Shown here one piece after another: positions 6,396 through 13,975 of a stretch of DNA of 14,727 nt. Position 1 is the first letter of the stretch; the number at the start of each line of letters is the position of its first letter. The DNA lies in NCBI GenBank assembly GCA_015222065.1, contig JADFUQ010000232.1:1-14727 (forward strand), given 5' to 3'. The notes beneath the pieces are model-generated. The model did no database searches. It had not been told where the DNA came from and saw nothing but the letters and a program-made list of their open reading frames with translations. The translations under genes and the position numbers were made by a program. The DNA is from Bacteroidota bacterium (GTDB lineage: Bacteria > Bacteroidota > Bacteroidia > Bacteroidales > VadinHA17).

Positions 6396-6848
6396 TCAAT
6401 AATTATTCCTCTTTTTTCCAAAGAAAGTTTTTATCAGTTCAGAACAATCTTTCTCCAATACCCCGCCTTCTAATTTTGTTTTTGGATGCAGAAGATGCCG
6501 CGGGTTATTGGTAAAACCTCTTTTTTTATCCTTTGCTCCATATTTAATTGCTCCAATCTGGCTCCAAAAAGCAGCACCGGCACACATAATACATGGTTCA
6601 AGTGTAACATACATGGTGCAATTATGCAGATATTTTCCGCCAAGATTATTCGCTGCTGCAGTAATTGCCTGCATTTCTGCATGTGCAGTAACATCGTTCA
6701 GGGTCTCGGTTAAATTATGTCCTTTGGCAATTATGTTGTTATTACAAACAATGACGGCTCCAATCGGGATCTCATCTTTATCCCTTGCCCTGATTGCTTC
6801 TTTCAGGGCTTCTCTCATAAAAAATTCGTCTGACCGGTTCAGATTCAT
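6396..6848 (-). CDS. tadA: tRNA-specific adenosine-34 deaminase
   Basis: This 150-residue zinc deaminase converts A34 to inosine in the anticodon wobble position of tRNA-Arg(ACG), letting one tRNA read CGU, CGC and CGA. The CDA-superfamily active site is intact: HAE (56-58) supplies the zinc-binding His56 and the proton-shuttling Glu58, and PCIMC (85-89) supplies Cys86 and Cys89. The N-terminal DEFFMREALKEAIRA, the IPIGAVIV strand and the GHNLTE loop are typical of TadA rather than of cytidine or guanine deaminases. Length is slightly short of E. coli TadA but normal for the family. The gene is divergent from aspS across a 281-base spacer. The ATG at 6848 gives the expected N-terminal helix; a later Met11 would remove part of it and is unlikely. 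Confidence 0.95.
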   Translation of the reverse strand: MNLNRSDEFFMREALKEAIRARDKDEIPIGAVIVCNNNIIAKGHNLTETLNDVTAHAEMQAITAAANNLGGKYLHNCTMYVTLEPCIMCAGAAFWSQIGAIKYGAKDKKRGFTNNPRHLLHPKTKLEGGVLEKDCSELIKTFFGKKRNNY

Positions 6849-6958
6849 ACTGTTTTTTACAGGTTAGTTACTCTTGTTTTTTTTTGTTTTATACAAATAA
6901 CGGAATAATACAGCATAAAGAAAACAAGTTTCTTAAGGATAATGCAAAGATATCCGGG

Positions 6959-7006
6959 AATATTGGAATGTTGAAATATTGGAATGTTGAAATATTGGAA
7001 TATAAG
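6959..7006. repeat. 16-bp tandem repeat (AATATTGGAATGTTGA)
   Basis: Two perfect copies of AATATTGGAATGTTGA (6959-6974, 6975-6990) are followed by a partial third, AATATTGGAATATAAG (6991-7006). The array lies in the divergent tadA/aspS spacer. Read on the minus strand it encodes a FQYFNIPIFQHSNIP-like string, a frequent source of false small ORFs. The repeat type is common between genes in Bacteroidota. Copy number may vary between strains. Confidence 0.85.
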
Positions 7007-7100
7007 TTTAAATCCTCTGTTAATGTTTTTTCTTCCCAAAACAAGCTTAATCGATGTAATAATAATCAATTCATCACAGTATGATTATCTGTTTTTTATT

Positions 7101-7108
7101 TATTTTTG
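7101..7108 (+). promoter_or_regulatory. Bacteroidota -7 element of aspS
   Basis: TATTTTTG matches TAnnTTTG exactly and ends 21 bases before the aspS ATG at 7130, implying a short leader. No convincing TTTG -33 motif is seen. Confidence 0.6.
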
Positions 7109-7129
7109 CCCAAACTCTAAGAATTAATT

Positions 7130-8881
7130 ATGTTACGAACACACAATTGCGGGGAATTACAGTTATCATACAAGGAAAGAGAAGTGACCCTTTGCGGATG
7201 GGTTCAAAAATCACGTGATCTCGGAGGCATGACATTTATTGATATGCGTGACCGGTATGGGATCACCCAGTTGGTTTTCAACATGGAAACGAATGCCGGA
7301 TTATGTAATAAAGCCAGGAAGATTGGACGTGAATACGTTATTTGTGCTACCGGAATTGTTAAAGAAAGGAGTAATAAGAATCTCAATATCCCGACAGGTG
7401 AAATTGAAATAGAGGTAAAGGAATTTAAAGTGCTTAATGAATCTGAAGTTCCTCCCTTTACAATTGAAGAAAAAACTGATGGGGGAGAAGAGTTAAGAAT
7501 GAAATACCGCTATCTTGATCTTAGACGAAACCCGGTTAAGAAAAATATAATTCTAAGATACGAAATGGCCCGTGAGGTACGAAAATACCTTGATAAAAAA
7601 GATTTTATTGAAATTGAAACCCCGGTGCTTATTAAATCTACACCTGAAGGAGCACGTGATTTTGTTGTTCCTTCAAGATTGAAAGCAGGGGAGTTTTATG
7701 CTTTACCACAATCTCCTCAAACTTTTAAACAGTTATTAATGATTTCGGGCTTTGATAAATATTTTCAGTTAGTGAAATGTTTCCGTGATGAGGATTTCAG
7801 AGCAGATCGCCAACCGGAATTTACACAGATTGACTGTGAGATGTCTTTTGTGGAACGAGACGATATTCTAAAAACTTTTGAGGGATTGGCTAAACATTTG
7901 TTCAAAAAGATCAAAGGTTTTGACTTTAAAGGAGCTTTTCCGAGGTTACCTTATAGTGAGGCTATTGAAAAATACGGGACTGATAAACCTGATACCCGGT
8001 TTGGAATGTTGATACAGGATATTACTGAACTGGCTAAGGGAAAAGGATTTAAGGTGTTCGATAGTGTAGAATATATCGGGGGAATTTGTGTAAAAGGAGG
8101 TGCCGGATACAGCCGGAAAAAACTGGATGCCCTTACGGATTTCGTCAGGAAACCTCAAATTGGGGCTACAGGGTTGGTATATGTAAAATTGAACAGTGAC
8201 GGAACAGTTAAATCTTCTGTAGATAACTTTTTTAACAGGGAAGAACTTGATAAATGGACTGGTAAAATGGAGGGTGAAAACGGAGATCTTCTACTTGTAC
8301 TTGCAGGGGAAAGGAAGAAAACGCTTTATGCTTTATCGAAGTTACGGCTTAAGATGGGAAACGAGCTGAAACTAATTGACAAGGATACTTTTACCCCATT
8401 GTGGGTTGTTGACTTTCCATTACTGGAATGGGATGACGAATCAAAAAGGTATCATGCTATGCATCATCCCTTCACTTCAGCAATAATGGATGATCATCAT
8501 TTGTTTGAAACTGATCCGGGAAAAATAAGAGCGAATGCATACGACCTTGTTATTAACGGAGTGGAGATAGGGGGAGGATCAATTCGTATTCATGATAAAC
8601 AAGAGCAGGCTGAAATGTTTCGCCTTCTTGGTTTCTCACATGAAGAGGCGGAAAAACAATTTGGATTTCTTATGAATGCTTTTAAATATGGAGCACCACC
8701 TCATGGTGGAATTGCTTTTGGTTTCGATAGATGGGTGGCTTTATTTGGCGGTTCGGATTCTATTCGTGATTATATTGCATTCCCTAAAAATACTGCCGGA
8801 AGAGATATTATGATCGATACACCTTCAGTCCTGTCAGATGAGCAACTCAAGGAACTTTCTCTGAAAGTAGTTAATAAGTAA
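7130..8881 (+). CDS. aspS: Aspartate--tRNA ligase (bacterial type, probably discriminating)
   Basis: This 583-residue class II synthetase attaches aspartate to tRNA-Asp in the cytoplasm. An N-terminal OB-fold anticodon-binding domain (about 1-105) contains VTLCGWVQKSRDLGGMTFIDMRD. The catalytic core has the motif 1 region after YRYLDLRR (127-133), motif 2 FRDEDFRADRQPEFTQID (218-235) and motif 3 HGGIAFGFDRWVAL (525-538). The insertion between motifs 2 and 3 (about 280-430) is the GAD domain of bacterial-type AspRS. Length is normal. Leu31 in SRDLGG is the residue found in discriminating enzymes such as E. coli, whereas non-discriminating ones often have His there. It therefore probably does not mischarge tRNA-Asn, an inference from one position. 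The ATG at 7130 follows a -7 box by 21 bases. It is divergent from tadA, and the STAS gene follows after 90 bases. Confidence 0.97.
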   Translation: MLRTHNCGELQLSYKEREVTLCGWVQKSRDLGGMTFIDMRDRYGITQLVFNMETNAGLCNKARKIGREYVICATGIVKERSNKNLNIPTGEIEIEVKEFKVLNESEVPPFTIEEKTDGGEELRMKYRYLDLRRNPVKKNIILRYEMAREVRKYLDKKDFIEIETPVLIKSTPEGARDFVVPSRLKAGEFYALPQSPQTFKQLLMISGFDKYFQLVKCFRDEDFRADRQPEFTQIDCEMSFVERDDILKTFEGLAKHLFKKIKGFDFKGAFPRLPYSEAIEKYGTDKPDTRFGMLIQDITELAKGKGFKVFDSVEYIGGICVKGGAGYSRKKLDALTDFVRKPQIGATGLVYVKLNSDGTVKSSVDNFFNREELDKWTGKMEGENGDLLLVLAGERKKTLYALSKLRLKMGNELKLIDKDTFTPLWVVDFPLLEWDDESKRYHAMHHPFTSAIMDDHHLFETDPGKIRANAYDLVINGVEIGGGSIRIHDKQEQAEMFRLLGFSHEEAEKQFGFLMNAFKYGAPPHGGIAFGFDRWVALFGGSDSIRDYIAFPKNTAGRDIMIDTPSVLSDEQLKELSLKVVNK

Positions 8882-8971
8882 TCTTTTTTTGTTGAAAACT
8901 TCATAATTTTTTAAACCAAATCAATATTAAACCATTTTATTTTAGCACGGAATAGATATATATAACTGCAT

Positions 8972-9310
8972 ATGCTAAAAATTGAAAGAGAAAACGATCG
9001 GTTTATTGTTTCTTTTTTTGAGATAAATCGTTTAAATACAACTATTTCAAAGATCATTGAAAAACAACTGGTTCAGCTTCTTAACGAAAATGGGGCAGAA
9101 TTACTACTTGACCTAAAGGGAATCAAATTTATCGATACTTCAGGATTTAATACACTTCATAAACTCCAAGAGGTATCTAATAAATATAATTCCCGGCTTT
9201 TTCTTACTAATGTGTCTTTAGAGGTAAAGGAGTTATTCAGGCTTCTTGAATTAGAGGATGCTTTTTCTGAATGCATGTATCCGGGAAAAGTAGCTGAGAT
9301 TGTAAAATAG
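8972..9310 (+). CDS. STAS-domain protein, anti-sigma-factor-antagonist type
   Basis: This 112-residue protein consists of a single STAS domain (SpoIIAA/RsbV-like). The hallmark is the loop IKFIDTSGFNTLHKL (51-65): an Asp-Thr-Ser-Gly arrangement with Ser57 at the usual phosphorylated position, preceded by the LLLDLKG strand. In known systems such a protein is phosphorylated by an RsbW/SpoIIAB-like kinase, dephosphorylated by a PP2C phosphatase, and frees a partner by binding the anti-sigma factor. No kinase, phosphatase or sigma factor is encoded here, so its partner is unknown. It could also act in a lipid-asymmetry (MlaB-like) or other STAS pathway. It lies 90 bases after aspS on the same strand and could be read through from it. 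TATTTTAG at 8939-8946 is a one-mismatch -7 candidate for its own promoter. Confidence 0.88.
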   Translation: MLKIERENDRFIVSFFEINRLNTTISKIIEKQLVQLLNENGAELLLDLKGIKFIDTSGFNTLHKLQEVSNKYNSRLFLTNVSLEVKELFRLLELEDAFSECMYPGKVAEIVK

Positions 9311-9324
9311 GGATTATTTAATCC
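9311..9324. repeat. Short palindrome GGATTA-TT-TAATCC
   Basis: A perfect 6-base-arm palindrome begins directly after the STAS stop codon. It could contribute to termination, but no T-run follows immediately and the stem is AT-rich, so the terminator role is weak. Confidence 0.35.
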
Positions 9325-9417
9325 GGATATTACTGATTTCTTTTCATTAATATATTTTTTTATTTCTTACAATCAAGTCGCAGGAAGAAATCAAAAGAAA
9401 TAATTCTGAACTGGCAC

Positions 9418-9425
9418 TATTTTTG
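9418..9425 (+). promoter_or_regulatory. Bacteroidota -7 element of the beta-barrel gene
   Basis: TATTTTTG matches TAnnTTTG exactly and lies 57 bases before the ATG at 9483, giving a leader of about 50 bases, longer than at aspS or yebC. A partial inverted repeat, ATTTCTTTT (9336-9344) with AAAAGAAAT (9393-9401), lies upstream. Confidence 0.5.
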
Positions 9426-9482
9426 GTGAAATACATAGATATTATTTATTTTTATTAAAAGTATTAATTAAATACCACGACT

Positions 9483-10028
9483 ATGAAGAAGATTATTTTT
9501 CTTTTTTTACCGATCCTTCTGTTTTGCTCAGTCTCCTTTTCAGGATATTCACAAAAGAGAAATTTTGTAAAAGTAAATTTGTTCAGTCCGCTTGTCAAAT
9601 CAGGCTCCTTTTTCTACGAAAGGGTTTTAAATGATGATATGAGCGGACAACTGGGATTCTTTTTTACTAAAGTAGAGGCAGGGGACACTAAATTCAGTGG
9701 TTTTGGAATTACCCCGGAATTCAGGTACTACCTTTCAGAAACTGCTCCACCAAAAGGAATATTCCTGGCACCATACTTTCGGTACCAAAGTTTCAAACTA
9801 TCTGTTGAAGAAGGTACCGCAAAAGGTAATTTATCAGTGGTAGGTGGTGGTTTGCTTGTGGGTGCTCAAACTCTACTTAAAGATGTTATTACAATTGAAG
9901 CCTTTCTGGGGCCGGCATATGGTTTTGGTAATATGGATGTTACGAGTGGATCAGAAGACGATTTTGACATTAATACCTTTGATGGTTTTGGTGTTCGTGC
10001 AGGGATAACCGTTGGGATTGGTTTCTAA
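9483..10028 (+). CDS. Small outer-membrane beta-barrel protein
   Basis: This 181-residue protein begins with a Sec signal peptide (Lys-Lys, then a hydrophobic core, ending near SGYSQ at about residue 24). The mature part is a run of amphipathic beta strands rich in Gly, Phe and Tyr: FVKVNLFSPLVKSGSFFYERVL, GQLGFFFTKVEA, FSGFGITPEFRYYL, IFLAPYFRYQSFKL, GGGLLVGAQTL, VITIEAFLGPAYGFG and GFGVRAGITVGIGF. It ends with an aromatic residue (Phe181), the usual signal for BAM-mediated insertion. The size fits an eight-stranded barrel and it resembles DUF3575/OmpX-like Bacteroidota proteins, an impression rather than a search result. No enzymatic motif is visible. It is transcribed alone from the -7 element at 9418-9425 and converges with the M1 peptidase gene, their stops separated by only 11 bases without an evident terminator. 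Confidence 0.85.
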   Translation: MKKIIFLFLPILLFCSVSFSGYSQKRNFVKVNLFSPLVKSGSFFYERVLNDDMSGQLGFFFTKVEAGDTKFSGFGITPEFRYYLSETAPPKGIFLAPYFRYQSFKLSVEEGTAKGNLSVVGGGLLVGAQTLLKDVITIEAFLGPAYGFGNMDVTSGSEDDFDINTFDGFGVRAGITVGIGF

Positions 10029-10039
10029 AAAACCAAGAG

Positions 10040-12343
10040 TTATTTATTATCCTCTTTTTGCATTGGATTTTTAGGTGATCTCCTGTTGTATTTATATAAT
10101 TTGAATTTCGATATTTCAGGTTTTGGCGGCCAGTGATTATTACCTGTGTCAGCATCTGCTGTTTCAAGGTATGGATCAATAGTTATGCCGGTAACTTTCT
10201 TATGGAATGGGAACACCTTGGTAACCTGGTCTTCATGTCTTAGCCAAACTTCAGCGGGGATCCTTTCAAGCTTCTTAGTGCCATCGGTAAAAGTGAATTC
10301 CACGATAACAGGCATTATCATACCACCAAGATTTGAAAATTTTAATTGGTAATACTGGTATTCCGGCGACAAGTATTTTTTCTCTTCGTCACTTAAGGAG
10401 CCAAGGTAGGATTTATAATCCTCTTTATCTTCATTAGTGATTTTGTATAGATCATATTTATCGTAAAAATCCACCAGGGTTTTATCTTGCTCAACTGCAG
10501 ATTTCATAGCTTCCCTGTTCCGGATGATACTGATATGCTCAGGTTCTGATTCCTTCTTTTTATTTTCATATGGCTTTTCAATTTCAGGATCCATACTGTT
10601 CACAGTGAAAATCTTTACCTCGTCAAGGGATATATCCACATGGTCGGTGGTAAAGAACCATCCTCTCCAGAACCAGTCAAGATCAACTGCAGATGCATCT
10701 TCCATAGTCCTGAAAAAATCTGCAGGTGTTGGATGTTTAAATTTCCATCGTTGTGCATATTGCTTAAAGGCAAAATCGAACAATTCTCTGCCCATAATAG
10801 TTTCCCGGAGAATATTGAGTCCTGCAGATGTTTTCTGGTAAGCATTGTTACCCGATTGGTATAATGATTCAGCGTTGGACATAATAGGAGTTATTCTGCT
10901 TTTGTCACCTTTCATATAATCAACAATATCTGCGGGATTCCCGCTCCATGATGGGTGGTTATGGTCCCACTCCCGTTCTGCAACTCCCTGAAGAAACGTA
11001 TTAAAACCTTCATCCATCCATGTCCATTGTCTCTCATCCGAATTTACTATCATAGGAAAAAAGTTATGCCCTACTTCATGAATAATTACCCCAATCATTC
11101 CCCATTTCGTTCTTTCAGAGTAAGTCCCGTCAGCTTCCGGTCTTCCGCCGTTAAAACAGATCATGGGATACTCCATCCCAATACGGTCTGTATGTATTGA
11201 TTGTGCAACCGGGTATGGGAAATCAAAAGTGTATTTCGAATAGGTTTTGATTGTATGCGCTACTACTTTAGTAGAGTATTTTTCCCAAAGAGGATTCCCT
11301 TCTTTCGGATAGAAAGACATTGCCATTACTGTACGATCGCCAAATTTAACTCCCATGGCATCCCAGATAAATTTTCCGGAACTGGCAAAAGCAAAATCTC
11401 TTACATTATCAGCATGGAATTTCCAGGTTTTTGTTTTGGACGACTTGTCTTTTTCGTTTTTAATAGCCTCTTTTTCACTAACGATCATCACAGGGACGTC
11501 TGAATTCGAGGCCTTTTCTATACGGTCAAGTTGATCGCCGGTAAGAATATCTCCGGCATTTTGCAGAATTCCTGTGGCAGCAACAATATGATTGTCCGGA
11601 ACAGTGATACTGACATCAAAATTTCCAAAAGGTAATGTGAATTCACCACTCCCGAGAAATTGCTTGTTCTGCCAGCCTTCAACTTCATTATATACTGCCA
11701 TTCTCGGATAGAACTGGGCAATTGTGTATAGATAATTGTCATTTTCCTCAAAATACTCATATCCCGAGCGACCGAATACTTTAGCCCGGTCGTTGATATT
11801 ATACCACCATTTAATATTAAGAATTACGTTTGATCCAGGTTGCAAAGTTTCCGGCAGATCGATACGCATCATAGTGTAATTAATTGTGTATGGAAGATTC
11901 TCCCCTGATTCATTCTTAACAGATTCAATTTTAAAACCACCATCAAAATCATAGTGTAAATAACTCATTGACCGGGGACTGATCCTTTCATACATCTCTA
12001 CGGCATTGACTTTGACCCTCAGTGAGTTTTTTGCCCTGATGTTCTGGTCAAGTTGTATCCAGAGGTAATTCAGAGGATCGGGTGAATTATTATGGTAAGT
12101 AATTGTTTCTGATCCGTTAATGCGTTGGGTTTCGTCATCAAGAACAATTTTAATATTGTAATCCGCTTGTTGCTGCCAGTATTCGTGTCCGGGAGCTCCT
12201 GATGCTGTCCGGTAAACATTGGGTGTGGCAAGTTCCTGCTTAAGCTGCCTGAATTTGCTTATGTTAGTGTTTTCCTGGGCTGAAACATGTCCTGCTAAAC
12301 AGACAAATAGAAATGTCAATATACTGAAATGTAGTTTTTTCAT
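10040..12343 (-). CDS. Secreted M1-family (gluzincin) metallopeptidase
   Basis: This 767-residue protein has a signal peptide cleaved after VSA (residue 22), so it acts in the periplasm or at the cell surface. The N-terminal beta domain (about 55-260, starting EYWQQQADYNIKIVLDDETQRINGSETITYHNNSPD) is the usual M1 saddle domain. The catalytic domain carries HEVGH (422-426) and, after the standard 18-residue gap, Glu445 in WMDEGFNTF. His422, His426 and Glu445 bind zinc and Glu423 is the catalytic base. The substrate-recognition loop is RIGMEYPMICF, so the classical aminopeptidase GAMEN is replaced by GMEYP (389-393). The DLDWFWRGWFFTTDHVDISLDEV block and the C-terminal beta region (about 560-767) are typical of the large Bacteroidota M1 proteins. 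Aminopeptidase activity is likely but the substrate is unknown. TAATTTCG at 12396-12403 on the minus strand is a one-mismatch -7 candidate. Confidence 0.93.
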   Translation of the reverse strand: MKKLHFSILTFLFVCLAGHVSAQENTNISKFRQLKQELATPNVYRTASGAPGHEYWQQQADYNIKIVLDDETQRINGSETITYHNNSPDPLNYLWIQLDQNIRAKNSLRVKVNAVEMYERISPRSMSYLHYDFDGGFKIESVKNESGENLPYTINYTMMRIDLPETLQPGSNVILNIKWWYNINDRAKVFGRSGYEYFEENDNYLYTIAQFYPRMAVYNEVEGWQNKQFLGSGEFTLPFGNFDVSITVPDNHIVAATGILQNAGDILTGDQLDRIEKASNSDVPVMIVSEKEAIKNEKDKSSKTKTWKFHADNVRDFAFASSGKFIWDAMGVKFGDRTVMAMSFYPKEGNPLWEKYSTKVVAHTIKTYSKYTFDFPYPVAQSIHTDRIGMEYPMICFNGGRPEADGTYSERTKWGMIGVIIHEVGHNFFPMIVNSDERQWTWMDEGFNTFLQGVAEREWDHNHPSWSGNPADIVDYMKGDKSRITPIMSNAESLYQSGNNAYQKTSAGLNILRETIMGRELFDFAFKQYAQRWKFKHPTPADFFRTMEDASAVDLDWFWRGWFFTTDHVDISLDEVKIFTVNSMDPEIEKPYENKKKESEPEHISIIRNREAMKSAVEQDKTLVDFYDKYDLYKITNEDKEDYKSYLGSLSDEEKKYLSPEYQYYQLKFSNLGGMIMPVIVEFTFTDGTKKLERIPAEVWLRHEDQVTKVFPFHKKVTGITIDPYLETADADTGNNHWPPKPEISKFKLYKYNRRSPKNPMQKEDNK

Positions 12344-12440
12344 AGCCGGGATATTTTAATATAAACTCGAAAATTATAAAATTCATTAAATTTAGCGAAA
12401 TTATTTATTCATAAGTAATTAATAAGTGCCTAAAGTGAAC

Positions 12441-12464
12441 TATGCTTCGACTGCGCTCAGCATA
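12441..12464. repeat. CTTCGACTGCGCTCAG-type intergenic repeat
   Basis: TATGCT (12441-12446) and AGCATA (12459-12464) are exact reverse complements flanking TCGACTGCGCTC. The CTTCGACTGCGCTCAG core is a motif I recall as abundant between genes in Bacteroidota. Here it sits between the M1 peptidase start and the miaB stop. The flanking AGTGCCTAAAGTG (12425-12437) is another common intergenic string; a shorter relative occurs at 6240-6263. Confidence 0.6.
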
Positions 12465-12528
12465 AAAAGTTGGGAAGAGTAGAAATAGTTAGAGTATTTG
12501 ATGATAAGTTGATTGACCTGTTTTTTTA

Positions 12529-13923
12529 TCAAATTGAAATTCCAAGCAATGTTGCAGAAGTGCAATTTTTTATTCTGACTTTTACAATATCTCCGGACTT
12601 ATAGTTTTTTCTGGGGAAAACGACTACTTTATTCTGAGAGGTTCTTCCAAACAGGTCATTCTCTGATTTTTTTGAAATGCCTTCAACCAGAACCTCAAAA
12701 ACCCTGTTTAGGTCTTTTGTTTTTGCTCTTTGTGATAATTTGTTTTGAAGTTCGATGATTTCTATTAGACGGCGTGATTTTACTTCTTCAGGCACATCAT
12801 CCTTTAGTTTTTTTGCTGCTTTAGTCCCTGGTCTTTCTGAATATTTGAACATGTAAGCAAAATCAAACCCTGCCCATTCCATAAGGCTTAATGTTTCTTT
12901 GTGTTCTTCTTCAGTTTCAGAACAAAATCCGGTAATAATATCAGTTGAGATTGAGCAATCGGGGAGGATCTTTTTAATTGACTTTATACGTTCAATATAC
13001 CATTCCCGTGTATAACCGCGCTTCATTAAACCAAGTATGCGGTTGCTTCCTGATTGCAGAGGCAGATGTATGTGTTTACAGATATTATTATATCTGCTCA
13101 TAACCGATAAAACCTCATCTGACAAATCTTTAGGATGGGATGTGGAAAAACGTATTCGCATTTCAGGTACAGCTTCAGCAACTTTTTCAAGTAATCCGCA
13201 GAACGAAATCTCAATATCTTTTTCCTTCGGCTTCCATCGGTATGAATCAACATTCTGACCGATTAAAGTTACTTCTTTATATCCAAGTCTGGTAAGATTA
13301 TTAACTTCTCTGAGAATTATTTTCGGATCAAGACTTCTTTCCCTGCCTCTTGTAAATGGCACAACACAATAGGTGCACATGTTATTACAACCCCGCATTA
13401 TGGAAATAAAAGATGATACCCGGTTTTTATCCATTCTTACCGGACTGATATCAGCATAGGTCTCTTCGCGGGAAAGCAGAACATTAACTGCTTTCTGTCC
13501 TGTACCGGCTTCTTTGATAAGATCGGGTAATTCCCGGTATGCATCAGGACCAATAACAAGATCAACTACCTGGAAATTATTTATCAGTTGCTCTTTGAGT
13601 CTCTCAGCCATACACCCAATAACACCTACCAGTATACCAGGGTTGCTTTTCCTGATCCGGGAAAACACATCCAGTCTTTTGAAAACTTTTTGTTCAGCTT
13701 TATGTCTGATTGAACAGGTATTAATCAGGATAATATCCGCCTGTTTCGGATCATGACTGACACTGTACCCGTTTTCAGCCAGTATGGACAGTACAATTTC
13801 ACTGTCCGCTACATTCATCTGGCAGCCGTATGTTTCAATATAAACACGTGGCTTATTTTGATCAGGAAGAAGATCGGATATATGCCCGGCAGGGGATATT
13901 ATATTGTTTGTCATTTTTCTCAT
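12529..13923 (-). CDS. miaB: tRNA-2-methylthio-N6-dimethylallyladenosine synthase MiaB
   Basis: This radical-SAM methylthiotransferase converts i6A37 to ms2i6A37 in tRNAs reading UNN codons. The protein is 464 residues from the first ATG. The N-terminal UPF0004 domain supplies the auxiliary 4Fe-4S ligands Cys34 (ETYGCQMN), Cys70 (INTCSIR) and Cys104 (IGCMAER). The radical-SAM cluster motif is Cys179-x3-Cys183-x2-Cys186 in RGCNNMCTYCVVPFTRGRE, and the C-terminal TRAM domain spans about 400-464. ETYGCQMN and the TRGRERS sequence place it with MiaB rather than RimO or MtaB. Two in-frame starts exist: Met1 (13923) and Met4 (13914). The -7 element at 13934-13941 lies so close to Met1 that its leader would be only a few bases, so Met4 is the more likely start, giving 461 residues. 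The gene is divergent from yebC. Confidence 0.96.
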   Translation of the reverse strand: MRKMTNNIISPAGHISDLLPDQNKPRVYIETYGCQMNVADSEIVLSILAENGYSVSHDPKQADIILINTCSIRHKAEQKVFKRLDVFSRIRKSNPGILVGVIGCMAERLKEQLINNFQVVDLVIGPDAYRELPDLIKEAGTGQKAVNVLLSREETYADISPVRMDKNRVSSFISIMRGCNNMCTYCVVPFTRGRERSLDPKIILREVNNLTRLGYKEVTLIGQNVDSYRWKPKEKDIEISFCGLLEKVAEAVPEMRIRFSTSHPKDLSDEVLSVMSRYNNICKHIHLPLQSGSNRILGLMKRGYTREWYIERIKSIKKILPDCSISTDIITGFCSETEEEHKETLSLMEWAGFDFAYMFKYSERPGTKAAKKLKDDVPEEVKSRRLIEIIELQNKLSQRAKTKDLNRVFEVLVEGISKKSENDLFGRTSQNKVVVFPRKNYKSGDIVKVRIKNCTSATLLGISI

Positions 13924-13933
13924 AAAATTTTCG

Positions 13934-13941
13934 CAAATTTA
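13934..13941 (-). promoter_or_regulatory. Bacteroidota -7 element of miaB
   Basis: The minus strand reads TAAATTTG, an exact TAnnTTTG match. Its downstream edge is 10 bases from Met1 of miaB and 19 from Met4; the latter fits the spacing at other genes here. TTTG at 13957-13960 on the minus strand could be a -33 element, but its spacing is shorter than usual. Confidence 0.6.
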
Positions 13942-13942
13942 G

Positions 13943-13950
13943 TAATTTTG
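13943..13950 (+). promoter_or_regulatory. Bacteroidota -7 element of yebC
   Basis: TAATTTTG matches TAnnTTTG exactly and ends 25 bases before the yebC ATG at 13976. It is separated by one base from the oppositely oriented miaB -7 element. Confidence 0.65.
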
Positions 13951-13975
13951 TATCAGCAAACTAAAAACTGAAAAT

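Noticed and set aside
6508..6867. 119-codon plus-strand ORF opposite tadA
   Set aside because: Antisense to the TadA active-site region, which is unambiguous; Ala/Ile-rich shadow translation.
6857..7069. 70-codon minus-strand ORF containing an NIPIFQHSNIP-like string
   Set aside because: The string is a translation of the 16-bp tandem repeat. It overlaps intergenic DNA and the aspS upstream region and has no homology expected of a real protein.
9336..9401. ATTTCTTTT / AAAAGAAAT inverted repeat upstream of the beta-barrel gene
   Set aside because: Low-complexity purine/pyrimidine arms nearly 50 bases apart are expected by chance in such AT-rich DNA.
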